Shown piece after piece: positions 5,969 to 10,795 of a DNA stretch of 10,795 bases. A program made the position numbers and the translations under genes. Under the pieces are notes generated by a model that did no database searches, was not told the origin of the DNA, and was given only the letters and a program-made list of their open reading frames with translations. Positions within the stretch are counted from its first letter, which is position 1. Each line of letters starts with the position of its first letter. This stretch comes from CALFMR01 sp035550595 (GTDB taxonomy: Bacteria > Acidobacteriota > Vicinamibacteria > Vicinamibacterales > SCN-69-37), in contig DASZOV010000109.1 of NCBI GenBank assembly GCA_035550595.1, forward strand, positions 1 to 10,795. Direction: 5' to 3'.

Positions 5969-7192
5969 CTACTCCCGCCGCAACGCTTCAATCGGATCGA
6001 GCGCCGCGGCCCGCATGGCCGGATACAGCCCGAAGAACAGCCCCACGATCGCGGTCATCGAGATGCCCAGCACGACCGACCACGGTTCGACGATGGCCGG
6101 CAGCGGGCTCACGCGGCTGATGATCCACGCAACCAGGAAGCCGAGTCCCGTGCCGATGATGCCGCCGAACGTCGAGAGCGTCACCGACTCGGTGAGAATC
6201 TGCCACAGCACGTCGCGCTTGCGCGCGCCGAGCGACTTGCGCAGCCCGATCTCGCGCGTCCGCTCGCTCACGACCATCAGCATGATGTTCATGATCACGA
6301 TACCGCCGACGACGAGCGAGAGGCCCACGACGCCGATGAGCAGCGCGAAGATGCCCGTCGTCGCCTGGTGGTAGAGGTTGAGGAACGTGTCCGACGACAG
6401 GATGCCGAAGTTGTTGTCTTCCTTCGGCCGGAGCCGGCGCTCGACGCGCAGCGCCACCGTGGCCTGGTCCATGGCCGTCTTCACGAGCGACGGGTCGGTC
6501 GGCCGCACCGTGAGCTGCAGGCCGAGCCGCGTCCCGAACACGCGCTGCATGGCGGTGAGGGGCATGACGACCCATTCGTCCTGCGACTGGCCGAGGATGC
6601 TGCCGCGCTTGGGGCCGACGCCGACCACGCGGAAGTGCGATCCGCCGACGATGATCGTCTTGTCGAGGGGATCGACCTCCGGGAAGAGCTTGTCGGCGGT
6701 CTCCCAGCCGAGCAGCACGACACGCCGGCCGTTGTCGAACTCGGTTGGCGTGATCGGCCGTCCACGCTCGATCGACGTCGACGGGATCGACAGATACTCT
6801 TTGGTCACGCCGCGAATCTGGACGCTGTCGATCGTGGTCTCGCGGTACTTGACCTGATCGTTCGTGTCCGACTCGGCCATGACCATGCCGATCGCGCCGC
6901 CATAGGCGCGCAGCGCCGTTGCGTCGTCGAGCGTCACGCGCGGGTTGCTGGCCGCGCGCTGCTCGTCCTCGTCGGTGAGCGTCAGGCCACGGCGCGCCAC
7001 CGTGAAGGCGTCGGCCGCGAACTGGCTCTGGATCGCGTCGGTGACCGACGCGTTCAGGCCCTGGACGAGCGACACGACGGCGATGATCGACGTCACCGCC
7101 ACGATGTTGCCGACGACCGTCAGCAACGAGCGGAGCTTGTTCGACCAGATCGCCTGGAGCGCGATGACCGCCGCCTCAATGAACTGGTGCAT
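5969..7192 (-). CDS. ABC transporter permease, MacB/FtsX type (first of two)
   Basis: Paralogue and probable heterodimer partner of the permease encoded directly downstream. It has 407 residues: TM1 about 21-45 (NKLRSLLTVVGNIVAVTSII), a periplasmic MacB_PCD domain about 46-279, and FtsX-domain helices about 280-308, 333-360 and 370-395. SERTREIGLRKSLGARKRDVLWQ (in 309-331) is the ATPase-contact segment, and the ending ALDPIEALRRE mirrors the partner. No Walker motifs are present, so it depends on a separate ATP-binding protein. The ATG overlaps the TGA of the adaptor gene by one base (TGATG), which implies translational coupling; the upstream ribosome-binding site is otherwise weak (GCGAGC). 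Adaptor, permease and permease in this order describe a MacAB-like tripartite exporter, working with a TolC-like outer-membrane channel that is not in the window. Confidence 0.93.
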   Translation of the reverse strand: MHQFIEAAVIALQAIWSNKLRSLLTVVGNIVAVTSIIAVVSLVQGLNASVTDAIQSQFAADAFTVARRGLTLTDEDEQRAASNPRVTLDDATALRAYGGAIGMVMAESDTNDQVKYRETTIDSVQIRGVTKEYLSIPSTSIERGRPITPTEFDNGRRVVLLGWETADKLFPEVDPLDKTIIVGGSHFRVVGVGPKRGSILGQSQDEWVVMPLTAMQRVFGTRLGLQLTVRPTDPSLVKTAMDQATVALRVERRLRPKEDNNFGILSSDTFLNLYHQATTGIFALLIGVVGLSLVVGGIVIMNIMLMVVSERTREIGLRKSLGARKRDVLWQILTESVTLSTFGGIIGTGLGFLVAWIISRVSPLPAIVEPWSVVLGISMTAIVGLFFGLYPAMRAAALDPIEALRRE

Positions 7193-8535
7193 CAGCTCGC
7201 GGTCGTGGTGGTCGGCGTCGTCGTCACTTTGACCTCGTCGCCGTCCTTCAGGTTGCGCACCGACGAGAACGGTCCGGTGATGACCTGGTCACCCTGTTTC
7301 AGACCGTCGAGCACCTCGAAGTACTTCTCGCCCGCGATGCCCGTCTTGACCGGGACGAACAGCGCCTTGCCCGCACGAATGGCGAAGACACCCTCGATCT
7401 CCTTGCGCGACTCGCCAGGCTTCAGATCCGGCGTGGCCGTCTGGCCGATGCGCGCGGCGGATCCTGGTTCGGGCTGCGGCGTCGGTACGACCTTGCCGGC
7501 CGCATCCACGATGAGCTCGCGCACGGTCATCGCCTGGATGGGCACGCTCAGCGCCTGCTGCCGCGTCGCGGTCGTGATGACGGCCGTGCAGGTGAAGCCC
7601 GGACGTGCGGCGGGAATCTGGCCGTCGATCGTCACGACGACTTTGAAGTTCGTCGCGCGCGACGTCGACGACGTGCTCGTCGTGGCGTCCATCGGCGCGT
7701 TGCCGACTTCGGTCACCGTGCCGGTGAACGTCTTGTCCGGAATCGCATCAATCGTGATCTTGGCTTTCTGTCCGATCTTCGTGAACGGGATGTCGGTCTC
7801 GTCCACTTCGATGTCCGCTTCGATCACCGAGAGATCCGCGATCGTCAGCAGTACCGTGCCCGCGTTGTTCATCGTGCCGGTGACGACCGTCTCGCCCTCT
7901 TCGATGTTTCGCTTGGTGACGATGCCATTGATGGGCGCGACGATGCGAACTTTGTTCAGATCGTAGCGCGCGCTCTCGAGGCTGGCCTCTTCCTGTTTGA
8001 TGCGCTGCTGCTGGGCGCTGATCGACTCTTCGCCCGAATCGAGGTCTGCCTGGCGCATCTTCATGTCGTTCTGCGCCTTCTCGTAGTCGTCACGCGAGAG
8101 CAGGCCCTGCTTGAAGAGGCCTTCCTGCCGCGAGAGGACGTCCTTGGACTGCTGCAACGCCACGCGCGTGCTCTCGACCTGCGCTTTGGTCTGCGCCAGC
8201 GTCGACCGCGCCGTCGCCAGGCTCGCCTCCTGCATCGTCACGGTGTTCTGGAGGATGCGGGGATCGATCTGCAGGAGCGGCTGGCCGATCGTCACGGCCT
8301 GTCCCTCCTCGACGTTGAGGTTCACGACCTTGCCGACGGTCTCGGCGCTGATGTTGACCTGGCGCTTCGCCTGGATCGTGCCGCTGGCCGTGACGATCGC
8401 TTCGAGATCGCGCGCCTTGATCGTCTCGGCGGTCACCGAGACGGTCTTCGTGCGGTTCATCCCGAAGTTGACATATCCGATGATCGCCAGAAGGACCAGG
8501 ACGCCGATCGCGATCAGTGCTTTCTTTCGTGTCAT
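7192..8535 (-). CDS. Periplasmic adaptor subunit of a tripartite efflux system (MacA/HlyD family)
   Basis: Membrane-anchored adaptor linking the inner-membrane permeases to an outer-membrane channel. Of 447 residues, about 5-25 form one N-terminal membrane anchor (ALIAIGVLVLLAIIGYVNFG). The first half of the lipoyl-like domain is near 58-92 (SAETVGKVVNLNVEEGQAV). A long alpha-hairpin follows at about 94-195, two helices of about 45 residues rich in Gln, Ala and Glu. The second lipoyl half is RIVAPINGIVTKRNIEEGE (197-215), the beta-barrel about 238-320 and the membrane-proximal domain about 325-435, ending in a Thr-rich tail. The frame stays open upstream to 8742, but I chose 8535: it starts at the membrane anchor, has AGG 8 nt before it, and lies 5 nt after the YIP1-gene stop, whereas the longer form would overlap that gene by 200 nt. 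Its stop overlaps the next permease start. Confidence 0.93.
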   Translation of the reverse strand: MTRKKALIAIGVLVLLAIIGYVNFGMNRTKTVSVTAETIKARDLEAIVTASGTIQAKRQVNISAETVGKVVNLNVEEGQAVTIGQPLLQIDPRILQNTVTMQEASLATARSTLAQTKAQVESTRVALQQSKDVLSRQEGLFKQGLLSRDDYEKAQNDMKMRQADLDSGEESISAQQQRIKQEEASLESARYDLNKVRIVAPINGIVTKRNIEEGETVVTGTMNNAGTVLLTIADLSVIEADIEVDETDIPFTKIGQKAKITIDAIPDKTFTGTVTEVGNAPMDATTSTSSTSRATNFKVVVTIDGQIPAARPGFTCTAVITTATRQQALSVPIQAMTVRELIVDAAGKVVPTPQPEPGSAARIGQTATPDLKPGESRKEIEGVFAIRAGKALFVPVKTGIAGEKYFEVLDGLKQGDQVITGPFSSVRNLKDGDEVKVTTTPTTTTAS

Positions 8536-8540
8536 CCGTT

Positions 8541-9275
8541 TTACCTGCCCATGAAAGACGACATGCCCGCCGTGAAGGCCCCGGCCAGCAGGAGGTAGAT
8601 CACGATGAGCGTGGTCGCGATCATCGTCGTCCGGCGCCGGTAGAGGATCGCGAGGCCGATGGAGGTCGCGATGAGCGCCCAGATGGTGAAGACGTTCATG
8701 CCGCTGAGGTACTTCGCCAGGAACGTCGACGGGTCGAGCCACGGCGCGAGCGCGCCGAGGTTGAAGGGCCCGGCGGCCGTCTGCACGCCCTTGAAATACT
8801 GGATGGGCGCTCCGAGCACTGCGCCGAGCGCGCCGATCACCTGCGTGTGCGCGACGATGCCGACGACCTCCTTGAACGCCGCCGATCCGCCGAGCACGGT
8901 GTTGAAGAGCGCCCAGTACACCGCGGAGAAGAGCAGCGTGATGACCGGCACCATGATGAAGACGGCGACCGCCGAGATGTACGCGCTGTAGCCGACGAAC
9001 TTCTGCATCGACGCGTAGGCCTCGGGCGTCACCGGCTTGCCGGTCACCCGCTCGGTCTGCTGCACCTGCATGTTGAGCGTGGTCTGTCGGCCGCGCTCGG
9101 TCATCTGCGGCAGCGCGGTCGCCAGGCTGATGACGATGCAGACGAGCAGCAGGATGATGCCCGGCCGCGGGCGCGCGATTACCGCACGCAGCGTCTCACC
9201 CGGGGACACGATCATGCCCACGGCACGTGCCAGCGTCCCCTGGTCGCGCACCTCGACAGTCGACGGCTCGGTCAT
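8541..9275 (-). CDS. YIP1-family multi-pass membrane protein
   Basis: A 244-residue integral membrane protein of the YIP1 family, named after yeast Yip1; the bacterial members have no firm function. Membrane segments are likely at about 37-55, 97-127, 137-160, 195-213 and 217-236, after an N-terminal cytosolic part with SPGETLRAVIARPRPG, the usual pre-TM1 motif. The segment between TM1 and TM2 is hydrophilic (ERGRQTTLNMQVQQTERV). The start at 9275 (MTEPSTVEV) is preferred over 9284 because AGAAGGA sits 8 nt upstream of it, while for 9284 that motif touches the ATG. The frame is open much further upstream, but that part is repeat-rich intergenic DNA. The gene leads the exporter operon and is 5 nt from the adaptor gene, so a role in assembling or regulating the exporter is plausible but unproven. 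Confidence 0.85.
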   Translation of the reverse strand: MTEPSTVEVRDQGTLARAVGMIVSPGETLRAVIARPRPGIILLLVCIVISLATALPQMTERGRQTTLNMQVQQTERVTGKPVTPEAYASMQKFVGYSAYISAVAVFIMVPVITLLFSAVYWALFNTVLGGSAAFKEVVGIVAHTQVIGALGAVLGAPIQYFKGVQTAAGPFNLGALAPWLDPSTFLAKYLSGMNVFTIWALIATSIGLAILYRRRTTMIATTLIVIYLLLAGAFTAGMSSFMGR

Positions 9276-9283
9276 GACGGACA

Positions 9284-9290
9284 TCCTTCT
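9284..9290 (-). promoter_or_regulatory. Ribosome-binding site that fixes the YIP1-gene start
   Basis: AGAAGGA on the minus strand is 8 nt from the ATG at 9275 and overlaps the alternative in-frame ATG at 9284. This spacing favours translation from 9275. Confidence 0.55.
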
Positions 9291-9322
9291 GTATGGGTGG
9301 CCGGAACACGGCCAATCCGCCA

Positions 9323-9348
9323 ATTGTACTGCCCTGTCGCGAACAATT
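9323..9348 (-). promoter_or_regulatory. Possible -10 element and overlapping inverted repeat of the exporter operon
   Basis: TACAAT (minus strand, 9328-9323) is a good -10 match 47 nt before the YIP1 start codon, but no convincing -35 lies at 16-18 nt. An inverted repeat, AATTGT (9322-9327) and ACAATT (9343-9348) with 15 nt between, overlaps the -10 and could be a repressor site. Both are AT-rich islands in GC-rich surroundings, which is the main support. Confidence 0.35.
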
Positions 9349-9379
9349 ACGAAGATGACAACGGGGGAGTTCAATGACA

Positions 9380-9421
9380 GGGGACAGGCGGCAGGCGGCA
9401 GGGGACTGAGGGCAAAGGGCA
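9380..9421. repeat. Second heptad array, purine-rich (GRGGRCA-like units)
   Basis: Six 7-nt units in register: GGGGACA at 9380, GGCGGCA at 9387 and 9394, GGGGACT at 9401, GAGGGCA at 9408 and AAGGGCA at 9415. The strand is almost free of T. On the other strand the units read TGCCSYC-like. It has the same 7-nt period as the ACTTCGA arrays but no sequence in common. It lies between the divergent YIP1 operon and the porin-like gene, about 105 nt from the former's start. Confidence 0.75.
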
Positions 9422-9441
9422 GAACTAAAGAAAGATGACAC

Positions 9442-9502
9442 CGCGAGCCCCCGAGCGTGAGCGAGGGCGGCGAAGCGCGTAGGCGCGGGGGGGGGCCGCG
9501 CC
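9442..9502. other. GC-rich inverted structure with a G9 run upstream of the porin-like gene
   Basis: GGCGCGG (9482-9488) and CCGCGCC (9496-9502) can form a 7-bp stem whose loop consists only of G. A competing longer pairing joins 9442-9452 with 9491-9500 (10 pairs, one bulged A). A run of nine G (9487-9495) belongs to both. It ends two bases before the proposed -35 of the downstream gene. GC-rich DNA forms such pairings easily, so function is uncertain. Confidence 0.5.
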
Positions 9503-9503
9503 C

Positions 9504-9534
9504 TTGCAAAGAAGATGACTGGGCTTGATACCCT
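9504..9534 (+). promoter_or_regulatory. Possible promoter of the porin-like gene, close enough to give a leaderless mRNA
   Basis: TTGCAA (9504-9509) is followed after 16 nt by TGATAC (9526-9531), or after 19 nt by TACCCT (9529-9534, TANNNT form). The ATG is at 9541, so transcription would start within a few bases of it. This fits the absence of any Shine-Dalgarno sequence before that ATG. Confidence 0.35.
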
Positions 9535-9540
9535 GCCCTC

Positions 9541-10521
9541 ATGAAGTTCATTCGGGCAGGCGTCGTGATCGCCGCGTTTCTGTCGGCGTGGACACCCACG
9601 CCAGCCTCGGCGCAGCAGCTCTTCGAGACGGTCGGTGAGCGCGCGCTCGGCATGGGCGGGGCCTTTGTCGCCGTGGCCGACGATGCGACGGCGGTCCACT
9701 GGAATCCGGCCGGACTCGCGACCGGGCGGCCGGCGGGGCTGACAATCGGGTGGGACCGCTTGCAATTCGGTAACTCCGACGCGCCGCCCGTGGCCGGCAC
9801 CGATCGCCGCGGCAGCACCTTCACGAGCCTCGGCACCTGGCCGGTCGGCGTCTCCTATGGCACCTTCGAGGCCACGACCGTCGACGACCGTGACGGCCAA
9901 CTGACAGTCCAGACGCTCCGCACGCGTCAGTTCGGCGTCACCCTCGTGCAATCCGTGACGCAAGGGCTGGTCGTCGGCACGACGCTGAAATACGTTCGAG
10001 GCGGCGTGGAGTCGGTCCCTGCCGTCGGAGCCACGCTCGGCGACGTGTTCAGCCAGGGCGCGGACCTCGACCCTGGCGGGACTGGCCGTTTTGACGCGGA
10101 TCTCGGCGTCATGGCCTACACGGACCTCATCCGTCTCGGCCTCACCTGGAAGAACCTCCGTCAGCCCTCGTTCGGCCCCGATCCCACGCCAGAGACGACG
10201 CTGCAACGGCAGGCAAGAGCGGGCATCGCGATCCTGCCGACGCCTGGCCTGACCCTTGCTTTGGACGTCGACCTGAATACGGTCGACCTTCGGGGCGGCC
10301 TTCGTCGCGAGTGCGCCCTGGGCGGGGAAGGCCGGATCGGCCAACGCCTGGCGGTGCGGTCCGGCCTGCGGTGGAATCTCGAGAACGAGCCGCGGGACGT
10401 GATTGGCACCGTCGGCCTCAGCGTCAGCGTCCGCAACGGTCTCTGGATCGACGGCCACTACGCGCAGGGGCATCGCGACGAGGATCGGGAGTTCGGCGTC
10501 TCGCTGCGCGCGGGCTTCTAG
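9541..10521 (+). CDS. Outer-membrane beta-barrel protein, PorV/TraF-like (UPF0164-type)
   Basis: The protein has 326 residues. Residues 1-24 are a signal peptide (MKFIRAGVVIAAFLSAW, cleavage after ASA). The mature N-terminus carries the family signature VGERALGMGGAFVAVADDAT (31-50) followed by AVHWNPAGLA (51-60), seen in PorV/PorQ, TraF-type and other FadL-like outer-membrane proteins. The rest alternates short amphipathic strands (GVTLVQSVTQGLVVGTTLKY; RLGLTWKNL; GLTLALDVDLN) and ends in Phe (SLRAGF), the expected signal for BAM-dependent insertion. In Bacteroidetes PorV serves type IX secretion; nothing here shows that system, so only fold and location are claimed. It is divergent from the exporter operon and has no recognisable ribosome-binding site. 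A PilB/GspE-type gene follows 124 nt later, so a link to an envelope machine is possible but unproven. Confidence 0.8.
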   Translation: MKFIRAGVVIAAFLSAWTPTPASAQQLFETVGERALGMGGAFVAVADDATAVHWNPAGLATGRPAGLTIGWDRLQFGNSDAPPVAGTDRRGSTFTSLGTWPVGVSYGTFEATTVDDRDGQLTVQTLRTRQFGVTLVQSVTQGLVVGTTLKYVRGGVESVPAVGATLGDVFSQGADLDPGGTGRFDADLGVMAYTDLIRLGLTWKNLRQPSFGPDPTPETTLQRQARAGIAILPTPGLTLALDVDLNTVDLRGGLRRECALGGEGRIGQRLAVRSGLRWNLENEPRDVIGTVGLSVSVRNGLWIDGHYAQGHRDEDREFGVSLRAGF

Positions 10522-10534
10522 GGAGTGCATGCAA

Positions 10535-10564
10535 ACTTCGAACTTCGAAGTTCGAACTTCGAAG
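10535..10564 (+). repeat. Heptad array A5 (ACTTCGA units) containing a 20-bp perfect palindrome
   Basis: Units start at 10535, 10542, 10549 and 10556; three are ACTTCGA and the third is AGTTCGA. That one change makes 10537-10556 (TTCGAACTTCGAAGTTCGAA) a perfect palindrome. The array starts 13 nt after the stop codon of the porin-like gene and reads in the same direction. The flanks, ATGCAA before and GGTGACG after, also flank the left array of element 2. No inverted partner array was found before the next gene; a hairpin GAGGCG/CGCCTC (about 10569-10589) follows. Confidence 0.88.
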
Positions 10565-10645
10565 GTGACGAGGCGGCTTCGGCGCGCCTCACGGGTTTGA
10601 CCGCGCGCTCAGCCGCTCCCCAAGACTCACCGTGTCCGCGATGCC

Positions 10646-10795
10646 ATGGCCGTTCGACTCGGCGAGCTCCTCCTGCGCGAAAAGCGCGTCACGCCTGTCC
10701 AGTTGCAGGAGGCGCTGAACTATCAGCGCACCAACGGCGGCCGGCTGGGCGCGAGCCTCGTCCGGCTCGGCATCATCACCGACGATGACATCGCG
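10646..10795 (+). CDS. PilB/GspE-type assembly ATPase, N-terminal fragment (continues past the window)
   Basis: Only the first 50 codons are present, running off the window without a stop. They read MAVRLGELLLREKRVTPVQ, then ALNYQR, GGRLGASLVRLGIITDDDIA. This is the N-terminal MshEN/T2SSE_N domain found at the start of type IV pilus extension ATPases (PilB) and type II secretion ATPases (GspE): G-x-L-L, a helix ending in QLQEAL, then GRLG and LVRLG with an acidic loop. The Walker motifs lie further downstream and cannot be checked. No strong ribosome-binding site precedes the ATG; an alternative ATG at 10641 is out of frame. Other proteins share this domain, so PilB is the likeliest call rather than a certain one. 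The gene follows the outer-membrane protein gene with array A5 between them. Confidence 0.75.
   Translation, partial: MAVRLGELLLREKRVTPVQLQEALNYQRTNGGRLGASLVRLGIITDDDIA

Noticed and set aside
4832..7966. Plus-strand open frame of 1044 codons opposite the exporter genes
   Set aside because: It runs antisense to three recognisable genes, its product is a low-complexity mix of Arg, Asp, His and Ala without any domain, and such frames arise in the complementary strand of GC-rich genes.
8536..8742. N-terminal extension of the adaptor protein to 8742
   Set aside because: It lies inside the YIP1 gene, is hydrophilic and would place 69 residues before the membrane anchor; the start at 8535 has proper spacing.
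9276..9836. N-terminal extension of the YIP1 protein to an ATG at 9836
   Set aside because: It would overlap the divergent porin-like gene and translate the heptad array into a Pro/Leu/Cys-rich string; the AGAAGGA site supports 9275.
9196..10530. Minus-strand open frame of 444 codons opposite the porin-like gene
   Set aside because: The plus-strand frame has a signal peptide, a family signature and a barrel-type C-terminus; the minus-strand product has none and crosses the intergenic repeats.

Overview
This window looks like a chromosomal segment of a high-GC, Gram-negative-type bacterium, most likely an Acidobacteriota member (perhaps Vicinamibacteria). That placement is inference: it rests on GC-rich codon use, a periplasm/outer-membrane gene set (lytic transglycosylase, MacA-like adaptor, beta-barrel protein), the order YIP1, adaptor, FtsX permeases, an EF-G paralogue, and heptanucleotide intergenic repeats of a kind I associate with such genomes. 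No transposase, integrase, phage gene, CRISPR array, rRNA or tRNA was seen.

Layout. Bases 1-1014 (+) are the end of a ribosomal-protein/RNA-polymerase operon: the 3' part of rpoA, then rplQ, whose L17 protein carries a basic C-terminal tail. Convergent to it, a minus-strand pair runs 4439 to 1203: a divergent EF-G-like GTPase, then 30 nt later a secreted MltB-type lytic transglycosylase. A second minus-strand operon runs 9275 to 4685: YIP1-family membrane protein, MacA/HlyD-like periplasmic adaptor, and two MacB/FtsX-type permeases. Spacing is 5 nt, a 1-nt overlap, and 6 nt, so it is almost certainly one transcript. It encodes an exporter without its own ATPase, so the ATP-binding subunit must come from elsewhere. 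Divergent from it, on the plus strand, are a PorV/TraF-like outer-membrane beta-barrel protein (9541-10521) and the first 50 codons of a PilB/GspE-type ATPase (10646 to the window end).

The most unusual content is between the genes. Five short arrays of a 7-nt unit (consensus ACTTCGA) lie in three intergenic gaps. In two gaps they occur as inverted pairs bounding elements of about 180 and 171 bp. The element between rplQ and the transglycosylase gene is a large nested palindrome: each arm has the same block order (heptads, GGTTC box, small hairpin with a TGAA loop, AGGGCYCCACGAAC box), and the small hairpins differ between arms by compensating changes. Four of the five arrays start 3-15 nt after a stop codon and read ACTTCGA in the direction of that gene, so they would form mRNA 3' ends. 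A second heptad array of unrelated purine-rich sequence (9380-9421) and a GC-rich hairpin with a G9 run lie in the divergent promoter region 9276-9540.

There is no gene-free stretch above 300 bases. The longest are 9276-9540 (265 nt, described above), 4440-4684 (245 nt, promoter candidate plus repeat element 2) and 1015-1202 (188 nt, repeat element 1).
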